Positions 35,573 to 45,352 of a stretch of 64,000 nucleotides of DNA are shown piece after piece. The stretch lies in NCBI GenBank assembly GCA_014964245.1, contig JACVYH010000002.1:5669501-5733500 (forward strand), written 5' to 3'. The stretch comes from Nannizziopsis barbatae (taxonomy: Eukaryota > Ascomycota > Eurotiomycetes > Onygenales > Nannizziopsiaceae). How positions within the stretch are numbered: position 1 is the stretch's first letter; each line of letters opens with the position of its first letter. Below the pieces are notes generated by a model that was not told the origin of the DNA, did not search any database, and was given only the letters and a program-made list of their open reading frames with translations. Position numbers and translations under genes: made by a program.

Positions 35573-36120
35573 AGTCAGTGATTTCGCCGAATACCAGGCC
35601 ACATAGATTAGCCTTCTGGCTGATAAGCCAAGAATCAGTCACTAAAGCAGCAAAAGTCATTTTAAGTGTGCGCATCTGCATGCTCCTGCTTATTGAGAAT
35701 GATAAGTTCTTTAGTTTTTGCAGGCCACTGAATGGCGTTCCCATCTTGGTCGTAGTGTGCTATTCTAGATCCAGGCCATGTGCAGTGAGCCGCGATGCCA
35801 TTGCATATGTCAGCGGTGAGACCACCACAGTAGTGTTGCGAGCGATGTAACGTTATGAAGCTCAATGCGATCATTGAGGGCACTGCTGCCTGTCGTTACG
35901 ATGGACAATTCAAGCGACATGATGCTGAAATCCATCAGCTGATATTCCACGCGATATGATATCATTGTCGATTTACTAAGACCGAATTTGGAAGTGAGGA
36001 TATTGTGAAATTGAACGTTAGAGACGTGAGATGAATGGTCTATCACGAAGTTCATAGATATTTCGGCCAGGTTTGCAATACCTCTTTCCAGGTTCAATCC
36101 TAACGGAATCTTTCAACGGG
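35520..36120 (-). pseudogene. Decayed copy of the trypsin-like gene C terminus, with insertion
   Basis: Minus-strand fragments match the gene at 37186-39093: ICNGIAAHCTWPGSRI, YDQDGNAIQWPAKTKELIIL and LCGLVFGEITDYCGPD, against GVCNGVAAHCTWPGSDA, YDKHGNAIQTPGPAETKEY and LCGLLFGEITGYCGPD. The GDSG block is lost to frameshift and substitution. Homology resumes at 36062-36115 (TTCGGCCAG...CAGGTTCAAT), so about 230 bp (roughly 35833-36061) has been inserted between blocks that are contiguous in the intact gene. Clearly non-functional. Confidence 0.75.
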
Positions 36121-37185
36121 GAAACCTCGCTGTGGTACATCACCAGCACCCTTTCTCAAGTATGCTGTCGGGTTGTCTCGATTCTCAAGAAATGGCACCC
36201 ACTGGGGGACGAAACGATGTAGGACCGCCGGGGTGGGCTGAATGGAGAGGCCATATTTCCGAAGATTCCGAAATGAAGTTTCTTGGTGTAATTAAGCAGT
36301 ATATTGACTGAAGAAAAAGAGTTGTTGAGTGCTGGTAGGCTGGTTGAGCGGTGTAAGTTGCAAAAGATGGGCAAAAAATTTAGGAATCCTAGCATCATCC
36401 TGTATGTATAACCCTGACACTATGTGTAGAAATATCAAAGATAATGTCCACTTGTGTTAGGCCTTGTCGAATCGAATGTTTTCACAATCCTTGGAAAATC
36501 ATGTTAGCTTATTATCTCGGCAGATAGTCCTCAGATAGCCTCATTCAAGCTGATTAATGCTCTTCTGCCCAGGGGGTATTTTTAAGAAGCTATGTAGGGC
36601 AAAGGATTGATCAAGGCTGGTCCGAGGGTGGGCAATTCGGGGTAGTGAAGGATTATGCGTTCCAATGAAGCACTGCGGTCAGTAGCTGGTGAATTGCTGG
36701 CATCATCGCTCAGTATGCGGTTTGATTATCCCGAAAAAAAAAGAAACTCTCAAAATTCAATTTAGATTGCAAAAAGTTGATAGAAAAGCCGCTGGCTGGT
36801 GGTTGAGAGGAAAAGAAATTCTGCCGTAAGCTGGTTCAATGACTGACTAACTAACTGAGCTTCTGCTACTTGTAAAACGCTCGGCTGTACGGACTAGCAG
36901 ATTCAGTAGTGAGAAAGACATGGTAGACATGGTAGACATGTTGAAAGGTGCTTGAAGAAAAAAGAGAGCAGAAAAAGTAAAGTGGAGGGGAGGAGAGTAG
37001 GAGGAGTTGAGAACTGGAGAGGCGATTTGACTGACTAACTAATTAACTACCTAACTAACTGATAACTAAGTGAAGAATCGGAAGAACAAAGGAAAAGTGG
37101 CAATTTCGTATTAGATAATGATGAGGTCATCTCACTGCGATCATGTGGGCTCATAATTCTCTTGAAAAGGGGCACAAACAAGTTG
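36121..37185. other. Spacer with simple repeats
   Basis: It contains the second copy of the 65-bp direct repeat, a triplet-like run of ATGGTAGAC units near 36919-36943, and ACTAACTAA tracts at 36842 and 37028. No gene was recognised. Confidence 0.5.
36381..36443. repeat. Direct repeat, copy 2
   Basis: Near-identical partner of 35508-35572 in the same orientation, about 870 bp away: CCTAGCATCATCCTGTATGT followed by CACTATGTGTAGAAATATCA. Confidence 0.65.
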
Positions 37186-39093
37186 TCACTCAAAAGATAA
37201 ATATCCGCCTTCCCCGGTCGGCTTTCCGAAAGCTGTTGGAGTTGTTTTATACTCAACTGATTTCCGAACATCACTGATACAGGAAACAATTCCCGCACCG
37301 ACATAGACACTGCCATCGTCGCTATCAGGACCACAATATCCAGTGATTTCACCAAATAGCAGACCACATAGCTGAGCAGTCTCGTTGATGACCCAAGCAC
37401 CAGAGTCACCTGGGCGGCAAAAGTGAGTCTGACTGTGCTGGGTGGTATGCTCTCGCTTGCTGAGAACGACGTATTCCTTGGTTTCGGCCGGCCCTGGTGT
37501 CTGAATGGCATTTCCATGCTTATCGTAGCGAGGAGCGTCTGACCCAGGCCACGTGCAATGAGCTGCAACGCCATTGCATACGCCGCCAGTTACTTCAGTA
37601 GTTCGGCCAGATTTGTAATACCACTTCCCAGGTTCAATTTTACCAAAGTCTATAATTGGAAAACCTGCGTCGGGTGCAGAACCGACACGATCTCCCAAAA
37701 AGGCTTTTGGGCCATTTCGACTCTCGATAGTTGGTACGACGTTCTGAATAAAATGCTGTTGAGCCTTCGGCCCAGCCAGCTCCACGAATGCCCAGTCAAG
37801 GATCTTCTTATCATCACTGGCGGTTCGGCCGGAAGACACGAGCACTTTTCCCAAGGCGATAGGCATAGCCTCAAATTTGCCGATCATCTTTTCAAGTTGT
37901 ACGATTTTCGCCTTGTTTAGTTCGAGAAGGCGCTCATTCCCAAGATGTGGGCGCATTCCAATGAGTTTTCTCTCGTCAGATTCTTTCTGGTAATCGGTCA
38001 CTAGGTTTTTCGCTATCTCCAAGTCTATTTTCGCTTGTTCAACAGTTCGTTTGGCATCTTTGACCGCCAAATAGTGAATGTCGGTTCTCAATTTATCATT
38101 CTGTGAACCAAAGTATGAGGTTTCATAGCGTTTTCTTGCAATAGTCCAACCCGGTTGGAGTGCATTATAACTGGTCAAGATCCCCATGTGGACTCTTTCT
38201 CCCCATTGAAGGTTAATGAATCCGCCTAGAGTGCTAGCTCCCTCTTCATCCTCAACACCTATGCTAGTGTCCATCTGAGGAAGCACATCTGGACCCATTC
38301 TACGATCGTATGATGTGCCTGGCATGCTTGAAGGCATAAGTTCGAAACATCCGCCGGGTAAAAACTCAACCCTGAGCTCTCTCGCCCCCACGCTTTTAAG
38401 GCAGCATACGAGTCGATAATAAAGGTTGAACCAATCGCAGGTCGTCCGGGGCGAGACATATACAACAACTGCCGGAACACTCTCTTCTTGAGTTAGGCCA
38501 ATATAGAAAAGAGACAGCAGTCTCCATGTTTTTGTAAGTTTGTATCTCAGTGTCGTCAGTAAAGCTCTCTCAGCACGATTATAGGACGCGACGTCAGGGT
38601 GGTTAGGTTCAATCGGGAACAATGAGGGCTGGAAATTCTTGAGCTTGTCCACCACTTGAATGTCCACTTGGTGTTGAATATTGTTCATCACAAGGAAAGA
38701 CCAAAGTCGATATTTCAAGGGATCGAATCCTTTATCAATCTCGGCTCGAACGTACACAAACATTACCTGTATGGGCCTGTCCCCACCAGGATAGCCGGGT
38801 TTTGTCACAGTTCGGAGAGAGAGGGAAAACTTTTCGAAATATTCACGAACGATTTGTTGAATCATTGGCATATATTGAGTGATCTGAGCCTCGATGGTAG
38901 GATCCGGAGCTCCAACATGCAAGGGATGTGGTAGGGGATCAGATATCGTAGTAGACATATATGGATCACTTCGAGAGAGGTACTCTTCAATCGACATCTC
39001 CCCTTCAGTTTCTTGTGATTCACGAAGCTCCTGTCTGCGCATTCTTGGGGATGGTGGGGTAGGAGACATGTTCTTCGGAAGATGGAAAGTCAT
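37186..39093 (-). CDS. Protein with C-terminal trypsin-like fold, likely catalytic His replaced
   Basis: An intronless frame of 635 residues. A disordered N terminus (PTPPSPRMRRQ) leads to a fungal-specific region (about 70-270). The C-terminal half resembles a chymotrypsin/trypsin-fold peptidase: ASTLGGFINL with MGILTSYNAL (His-site strand), then a charged coiled-coil-like insert (KDAKRTVEQAKIDLEIAKNL), KKILDWAFVELAG (Asp-site strand), and CRPGDSGAWVIN with Ser near residue 564, followed by LCGLLFGEIT. In related fungal proteins the first site is usually SYHVL/NYHVV; here it is SYN, so the triad looks incomplete (Asn-Asp-Ser). A non-proteolytic scaffold or degenerate enzyme is therefore plausible. 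A decayed copy of its C terminus lies about 1.1 kb downstream. Confidence 0.75.
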   Translation of the reverse strand: MTFHLPKNMSPTPPSPRMRRQELRESQETEGEMSIEEYLSRSDPYMSTTISDPLPHPLHVGAPDPTIEAQITQYMPMIQQIVREYFEKFSLSLRTVTKPGYPGGDRPIQVMFVYVRAEIDKGFDPLKYRLWSFLVMNNIQHQVDIQVVDKLKNFQPSLFPIEPNHPDVASYNRAERALLTTLRYKLTKTWRLLSLFYIGLTQEESVPAVVVYVSPRTTCDWFNLYYRLVCCLKSVGARELRVEFLPGGCFELMPSSMPGTSYDRRMGPDVLPQMDTSIGVEDEEGASTLGGFINLQWGERVHMGILTSYNALQPGWTIARKRYETSYFGSQNDKLRTDIHYLAVKDAKRTVEQAKIDLEIAKNLVTDYQKESDERKLIGMRPHLGNERLLELNKAKIVQLEKMIGKFEAMPIALGKVLVSSGRTASDDKKILDWAFVELAGPKAQQHFIQNVVPTIESRNGPKAFLGDRVGSAPDAGFPIIDFGKIEPGKWYYKSGRTTEVTGGVCNGVAAHCTWPGSDAPRYDKHGNAIQTPGPAETKEYVVLSKREHTTQHSQTHFCRPGDSGAWVINETAQLCGLLFGEITGYCGPDSDDGSVYVGAGIVSCISDVRKSVEYKTTPTAFGKPTGEGGYLSFE

Positions 39094-40164
39094 GATTGTC
39101 AGGTTGATTAAAAGGGTATTATATTCCCTAAGGGTTCTGATGATATTTTTCGGGTAAGTGTAGTATTAGCTGATAAAAGGATAGAGAGTGGTCAGTGTGA
39201 GTGCTTTTGTAAGGCCACATTATTCGCCTCTCAATAACTAGCGAGGACGTTCTCTTTCGGCTTTTTGGTAGTAGGTAAGCTTGATAATAAGAGTCATATT
39301 AAACATTATAATTTATAGGATTTTTAAACAAGTAAGAGGAATAACTTAGGGCTGTGAGAACTTTTAATGAGCAACTGTGGTTCTGGAGGAGTATAAATAG
39401 AGGATGATGCGATGAGGCTGAAATTCTTGGTTTATACTCCAAAGATGTCTGGTGGGTGGAACAGTGAAGGTGCCGGGAGCCGCAAAGAATTGGAAGCTGG
39501 CCCAGGTTGCAAGTGACGTGGAGGACGGACCCACGGCTAACCGCCTTAACTGGCATTGTCTAGAAAAGGAAAGCGTGCTTAGTCACTGCAGGCTGCAGCG
39601 CACATGAAGTGTTAGCAATCGATGACAATGGACGCGGAACAACGCAGAAACATGGATTCAGGTTACTTTATTCAAAATTTCCACAGCCTTTGGCTCTTCC
39701 AGTTACCCATTCTTAACGTCCCTTCAGCGATGGCCACTAGTATTATTTGAGTAAGTTTGAGGAATGCTCCAGCATCGAGGAGTTGCTTCATGGCGGTTGA
39801 CGGGGATAGTGAAGGGTTGCAGGTACTTTTGACGAAGCATTGCAGTTATTTGGTTTACTTCCTAGGTATGAATTGGCTTGATTTGTATATATTTGAGATC
39901 AGGTTCTAATGACCTGAGAATGCGAGTAAGATATATGAATTATCATTTAACCGAATCACTCAATCATACGATGCTGTAACCTTCAATTTGAAAAAACTAA
40001 TTCTGTGGCCGAGGCGTGCAATGAAATCTCTCGAGGCGTGGCGGACAACGCTGCTCAGCGCTTGCGCCTATAGTTGTGACCAAGATAGACAGTTAGCAGT
40101 GCATGGCTCTTAGCTCAAAGGCATGTCAACAATGAATAGTGGCATTTCGTACTGTGGGGCAGAA
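39094..40164. other. Spacer with one repeat-core copy
   Basis: About 1.1 kb of AT-rich sequence. The dispersed core (GGGTTGCAGGTACTTTTGAC) lies at 39811-39850. No gene was recognised. Confidence 0.5.
39811..39850 (+). repeat. Dispersed repeat core copy
   Basis: GGGTTGCAGGTACTTTTGAC followed by GAAGCATTG. In one frame this reads VAGTFDEAL, the least damaged copy of the core seen at 27.5-28.0, 52.1 and 54.7 kb. Confidence 0.55.
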
Positions 40165-40311
40165 TCAATCATGCACTGAGCCTTCAAGTGGCTTCCCTCT
40201 TACTTCTCCGTCCGTCGTCCGGTGCGGAGGGCGATTAATACCCGGAGCAGGTGTGGCAGCACCGATGCAGGCAAGGGCTCCAAGAATAGAAAGGAATAGT
40301 TTGAATTGCAT
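40165..40311 (-). CDS. Small secreted peptide A, 48 aa
   Basis: An intronless frame starting MQFKLFLSILGALACIGAAT, a textbook signal peptide with probable cleavage after Ala-Ala. The short mature part is Pro/Arg-rich (PAPGINRPPHRTTDGEVRGK) and ends SVHD. It has no cysteines after the signal. It is paralogous to the peptide at 41742-41924, whose start is MQFNLPLLVLGVLVCTAVAR. The sequences upstream of both genes are also alike (CCTGAAAAACCTGTCTTCGA against CCTGAAGAAGAACCTGTTTT), so the duplicated unit includes the promoter. Function unknown; too short for a family assignment. Confidence 0.55.
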   Translation of the reverse strand: MQFKLFLSILGALACIGAATPAPGINRPPHRTTDGEVRGKPLEGSVHD

Positions 40312-41741
40312 GTTGTCTTCGTCGCGAAGTAGGGAGTGATAAGTTAGGATATTGGGAAGTAGCTGCTTGTTGATGGTGGTATCTTTTTTTTTTTGGCTTT
40401 TTCTGGTGGACAGAGTGCCTTTATATAGTTAGCCATGCTTTCTCTGATGAATGCATTGTCTGCTGGCTGAGGTAGAACAGGATTCCATCCTGAAAAACCT
40501 GTCTTCGACACGTAATATGATAAAAGTATCCACATGATCAATCTCAAGCAGAGATCTACAGTACGCATAAACAATGTCCAAAATGGCTCATGTGAGTATC
40601 CGCATGCATGATTGTTCAACAGAGCTTCAGACTAGCTGCAGCAAACAAGTGTGGGATAAGCGCCGCAATTGGCCAGCTACCGTGAGGCTTTCATAAGGTA
40701 CGGGCCGTTGTTTCCTCAACTGCATATGTGGATCTGAGATCAGCAAAGCTCCCTGCAGTGTATTCAGCATATAAAATGTATTTTTTTTTTCCCGACTTTT
40801 AGGTGGGTTTCCCGAAATAGGGAGCTAGTCCCAGTTTGATGAACTCAACCTTCGGAATAACTGCTTTTCCACTTCGCCCTTGATTGTGTTTTCGGATGAA
40901 TATTTATCCGTACCCGCTGCTTTACGCGCTGGCCGCGTCACTGGCTGACTGCACACGCCCGCTCCACCATTCTATATAATAAGTTTCGGCACCGACAGTC
41001 TCAGCCCCTAGGTTCCCTGTAAGATTAGAAGGCTGGCAAAGATTTGGAAGCTGGATCTGCCGCCATTTCAACCATGCAGATATGCAAAGAGTCTGTTTTG
41101 AGGCATTCCGGACCTCCCAGTTCCGACAGCCCCTTGCGCGTTTTGGCCTCTTACGCCTTCAAAGCTGGTACATACAGTTCTGAAGCCTCTTAGCCTTCGT
41201 TCGTATATATCGAATCACTATAACTGGCTAACAGATATTTGGAATCAACATGCGCTTCGAACAGAAGTGGCGTGACTTCTATCATCCAGCTGGAAAATCT
41301 CCGCCGATCTCTGAGCTGGGCGCAACTACATGCATAGATCTACATAACTACCTAGGCCGGCTGGTTTACAATCACACGGTATCTCATGACAGGAATATGT
41401 ATGCTTCAGCACGCATTGACCAGAGATATGCAAAGGTATCATGTGAGAGGCTCAAACACCTTCTCTCCCTACAATATCTCCCCTTCCTTCAAATTACCTC
41501 ACTGATAATAATACGGAGTCCTTTCATAGATCATAGATTATTATTCTGATCTACATTGCTATGTGCCTTGCTAAAGTTGCCTCTGCTCCTGGACTGACAA
41601 CTACCCGGCACTTGCTTCTAGTGTGGCCAAGAAAAGCTTCGGGCAACATTAGCATTGCACTACTTTTCATCTCAAGACATGTCAAAGATTAATACGTACT
41701 AGGAGGTCGAAGCATCAATTTACCAACAAGCCGAAATGCTT
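40312..41741. other. Spacer holding the plus-strand half of duplicated module A
   Basis: It contains promoter sequence shared with module B (40480-40560) and, at 41230-41549, a plus-strand frame with CIDLHNYLG and DRNMYASARI that is similar to sequence at 42230-42420. See the separate entry. Confidence 0.5.
41250..41549 (+). other. Possible exon of a small protein with CIDLHNYLG (module A)
   Basis: A 99-codon frame starting MRFEQKWRDFYHPAGK. The part SELGATTCIDLHNYLGRLVY and DRNMYASARIDQRY has a diverged counterpart at 42230-42420 (CIDLHSQIGGF, and DRTMFASADLGGG one frame over). No signal peptide lies at this ATG, so the true gene may have an upstream exon. It runs divergently from secreted peptide A. 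Unknown family; it may be an effector-like protein or a relic. Confidence 0.35.
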
Positions 41742-41924
41742 CTATTTTTGTCCAATCGCGTGGATCTTGTCACTAGTTGCCACGGAACGAGCTTGGGGAT
41801 TATTTCGGCTGCCAAAAGCATCCATTAGCTCTCTGTCTATCTGCTCTCGTGTCCGGTCCGGAGGTCGAGCTACGGCGGTGCAGACAAGGACTCCAAGAAC
41901 GAGAAGTGGTAGATTGAATTGCAT
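41742..41924 (-). CDS. Small secreted peptide B, 60 aa
   Basis: An intronless frame starting MQFNLPLLVLGVLVCTAVAR, a signal peptide with cleavage expected near Ala-Val-Ala. The mature peptide is highly charged and cysteine-free (RPPDRTREQIDRELMDAFGS, ending KIHAIGQK). Paralogue of the 48-residue peptide at 40165-40311. Both stand in the same orientation next to a plus-strand CIDLH segment, so a divergent pair has been duplicated. No function is known. Confidence 0.6.
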   Translation of the reverse strand: MQFNLPLLVLGVLVCTAVARPPDRTREQIDRELMDAFGSRNNPQARSVATSDKIHAIGQK

Positions 41925-42117
41925 GACTGTTTGTGCTGCGGTTTTTGAGGTGCAGATGTAGGTAGTCAAAAGTATTGAGGTGTGCTTGTTTGTCGAAAGA
42001 AGAAGTTTGTCTCCTAGCCGTGGACTGACTGCGCTTCTTATAGATGTGGCTTCACTGATGCCAATAGAGCCGGACTTGAATGGGGTCCTGAAGAAGAACC
42101 TGTTTTCAACATGAAAT

Positions 42118-42420
42118 ATGGAAGTATCCATTTCCAAGAGGCCAATGTTGTGCGACCCGAGTCACTCTGTACATATGCATATATGTATACCGACATATGT
42201 ATCTACTCCACAAAGGCCTTTGAACTGCAGCGACCCCAACTTAGCCATCAATGCATCCGGTCACCCCAAGATCGGCGCCGAATTTGTGCCAGGCGTGGAG
42301 CAATGCATAGATCTCCATTCTCAGATAGGCGGGTTCATAACGACCGTGTATCTGATGACCGGACGATGTTTGCTTCCGCGGATCTAGGCGGGGGTCGGAT
42401 TTTCGAGGCGCAAAGTCCTC
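42118..42420 (+). other. Possible exon with CIDLHSQIGGF (module B), frame-disrupted
   Basis: A plus frame contains PLNCSDPNLAINASGHPKIG, then AEFVPGVEQCIDLHSQIGGF, a plausible secreted-protein segment with an N-glycosylation sequon. Its similarity to module A (CIDLHNYLG...DRNMYASA) continues in another frame as DRTMFASAD after 1-2 nt indels. Either an intron or a frameshift separates them. It probably represents the decaying partner of the 41250 frame. Confidence 0.35.
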
Positions 42421-42424
42421 TTGC

Positions 42425-42873
42425 ATATAACGGTTTACAACAGACCACCTTGTCGATCCCAACAGGTTTACGGAGTAGTTGACGGTCTGATTTGATGCCT
42501 CGTAGCTTCAAAAGACGGAAACATGCAGTTGATATTACCAATTCTTTCTTTCACTGGAACCAGATTTCGTATCCGCCTGCTATATGGGGCCCAGGACCAG
42601 ACTCCAGCACTTAACAGTATTGAACCGCATGCCAGGGATCTTACTCAAGAATCAGGCCTTGCGAGTCGTCCGCCTCAATACGGTTTATACCAAAACGCGA
42701 ATGATGGAATTGGTTTCTTTGAAAATGTTCTGTCGATAGAGAAAAGCTATAAATGCTCAGTCCTCCCACTGTCTCAATGAACTGTTTCTCCTCTCGACAT
42801 AGCTCTCATCAACGCAACCAAGCCCCCTGCCGCCTTTAATCCTCTCTTTTCCGCTACATCAGTATCTTGTTAT
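42425..42873. other. Promoter region of the Cys-rich secreted peptide
   Basis: It contains TACGGAGTA at 42469-42477 and a CT-rich leader (42780-42870). An 85-codon frame at 42523-42780 is not supported. Confidence 0.45.
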
Positions 42874-43291
42874 ATGATGAAGACCTCGGTTTCTTTGATC
42901 TCTGCGGTGCTTCTTGCACTCTTCGCGTCCGTAACGCACGGCGCCCCTGGGTGTACCCAACTCGGACATGAAAAACAACAATCTGGATGCCACCCTGGCG
43001 TTACAGGTGATGCAGCGGTGTATTGTAATCGTCTTGACGACGACTGGGTAGGTCTTTAACCAGATTTATAAGATCAGAAAGGTGTTTGATATTGACTTGA
43101 CTTTTAGAAAACAGCATGTCAAAAATGTGAAGATGCCAAATTTCGTATGAAAGATGGGGGTTGCGATGAATGCAAGGTTGGTGATTGCCAAGCTGCTTGT
43201 GCTAGGTTGAGAGATACAACGGTGAGTCTGGATTTTGTCTTCAGCAATGAATGGCAAATTACTGATGGCTGTATAGGACCTGTACTGCTAA
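42874..43291 (+). CDS. Cysteine-rich secreted peptide, ten Cys in the mature part
   Basis: Three exons (42874-43047, 43108-43221, 43277-43291) give 100 residues. The signal peptide MMKTSVSLISAVLLALFASV ends near THGA, and the second codon is also Met. The mature chain has ten cysteines: GC, GC, YC, AC, KC, GC, EC, DC, AC and a C-terminal YC before the stop. An even number suggests five disulfides. The last exon is only 15 nt and supplies the final Cys, which supports the model. Typical of apoplastic or surface effector-like or antimicrobial peptides of fungi. No named family was recognised. Confidence 0.68.
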
Positions 43292-43600
43292 GCCGTGGAG
43301 AAAATGGCAGGCAGACTCGAAGGCTTAAATATCACAGGCATAAATTGGACAGGTGACGGAATGAAATGCTGGGGGCTGTCGACTAGTGGAAGGGTGCCAG
43401 GTCTCCGTGTCAGAGAACAGGTTTCTAATGTCATGTTTATACTCTGATATAACAATGATGAATATATTCAGGTTCGTGCTTGCCTGTAGGTATTATTGGT
43501 CCCAGTGTTCAATATTGCTATAAACATATGGTGAGCGTAAATCGTAGAATAATCCTCCTCTGATATGATGATTGTCTTTCCATGTCTGGTAGGCCACTTT
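43292..43600. other. Spacer downstream of the Cys-rich peptide
   Basis: No coding signal. AT-rich trailer sequence. Confidence 0.5.
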
Positions 43601-44930
43601 AAAAGCCAGGGAGTTGAAGACGCTTTTTGAGAAACTGATGAGAGGCCGTCTATCTCATCTCCATTTGATATAATTTTGAAGCAAACGCTTGCTTCAGCTT
43701 CATATCTTCCGATTCCAATGAGCTTCGGTCGTGGATCCAGAAACCATGCATCTCTTGCTGATACAATTTCCTCAGGTCATTTCGTTCCTAGTCTCGGCGC
43801 ATCCATATTCTAGATTCTTCTTCCTCAGGCGTCCCTATTGGTGGTTCCGGGTAAAGCATATCAGGCCCCTGTATAAAGTTGGGATATGCAGAGCGGGCTT
43901 CCCATTCTGGACAAATACAGGTTGACTCCCAGTCAATGATGCCGACTATTCAATAATTGTCTTTTGGGTCAACAATAATGTTGTTTAATGAGAGGTCATG
44001 ATGGAGTATCATGGCCCGCTCGTCTCCTTGAGTTTGGGGAAAGATGATCGGAACTGCCCTTTCACATCCATAACTTGTCTTTAACGCCATTTCTAATTCT
44101 TCTGCGATTTCTTGGTCAGTTTCAGAGAAATATTCATCAGTTGGGAGAGGAGAGAGATTTTTGAGTCTTTCAGTTTGCATCTTTGCCTCGGCCAGCATAA
44201 GGTCGTGAGTGGAATCAAAAGGGCCGCGATTTCTAGGAAGCCAAACCCGCTTGTCGCGCCAGAACCATGGCGAGACAATCCGACTAATGACAAAATCGTT
44301 CCCAATATCTGTGTTCACATTCTGTCCGTCTGTTCTGCGGGCTGGATGTTTTGTACCCGCGACCTTATCTGCAACTGCAGAGAAGTATAAACTGCCCATC
44401 TGGGTGAACTCTAGCTTGTAGAGCTCTTTGAGAAAAGTCGCAATCTGTAGCGTCAAATTCTCTTTGTCACTGCATGAGATTTCCTTCCAAACATCCTGGA
44501 GACAAGTCCCGTTAATCTTCTTGACAAGTACCCATTCAAAGCCAATGCTATTCTTCGCGCTTGAATCATATGCAACAACTTTAGAAACCAGAATCAACAT
44601 ATGCTTGCAGAGGTACGCGAGGGTAGCAACCTCACTTTCAGTTTTGTAAAACAGCTCCACCGGCAGCAAAACACGCATCAGGTACTGGGTTTCTGGGTGA
44701 GAAGGTGATTTTATCTGGTATAACTTATTTAAAGCGCCCTCGCCAAAGAAAGTAGCCTTCGCGTCACGAAAATTTGGGGGGAGGTGTGCAATCGAGACGG
44801 ATTCAATGGTTGCAATGTCGGGGTCGATTGTCCACGAAGGCATCAGCTCGCCCGAGGAGTCATCCTTCCATACCAGGCCCCTCTGATCCAGCCTCATCTT
44901 GTCGTTGGATAGGCTCATATCAAAACACAA
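43600..44930 (-). pseudogene. Kinase-fold (APH-type) phosphotransferase pseudogene
   Basis: A 326-codon frame (43950-44930) has phosphotransferase features: FFGEGALNKLYQI (nucleotide-binding strand), YLMRVLLPVE, FEWVLVKKINGT, and the catalytic loop MILHHDLSLNNIIVD. It stops with TGA at 43950-43952. The same frame then continues with the metal-binding strand IVGIIDWESTC, CPEWEARSAYPNFIQGPD and GTPEEEESRIWMRRD to a TAG at 43788-43790, and further similar sequence follows. Both stops are single C-to-T steps from Arg (CGA) or Gln (CAG). The active enzyme needs the DWE motif beyond the first stop, so this copy is probably dead unless TGA is spliced out or read through. Confidence 0.75.
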
Positions 44931-45352
44931 TGTGTTTGGGTGACACCTTATGTTTGTTCAAATACTTGAGGACCCAGAACTATTAGTTATAAGTATTCAA
45001 GCAGAGTCATTATGCTAGGTTATTAGTAGATCTTGTAGGCCTCGGATTCTTGCCTACAGTCCGATATAGAGCTGATAATGAGTAATAATAATTACTAAAA
45101 TGAAAAGATATCATTCTACGGAGTCTCTGTATGATCCTGTGGTATCAACTAGTAACGTTAAAACAAGCTTCGTTACCTAACATCGACTAGTTAATTAACT
45201 GACTAGCCAATTAGATAGCTGTTTTTAACACCACAGTAACTTAAACTGGCCACTGTGCCCTTTCCAATACTAACGTCAGACAACCCGAACTACTACTTAC
45301 TCAACATCTCCAAGTCTAGAGGACCAGCAGTGATGGTTACTTATAAATCCTG
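44931..45352. other. Divergent promoter of two phosphotransferase-fold genes
   Basis: A 422-bp AT-rich spacer between the pseudogene (-) and the intact gene (+), with no other feature. Confidence 0.5.

Noticed and set aside
36900..37060. ACTAACTAACT runs as a possible satellite
   Set aside because: Only short simple-sequence tracts that also occur elsewhere (32.6, 45.2 kb); no higher-order unit.
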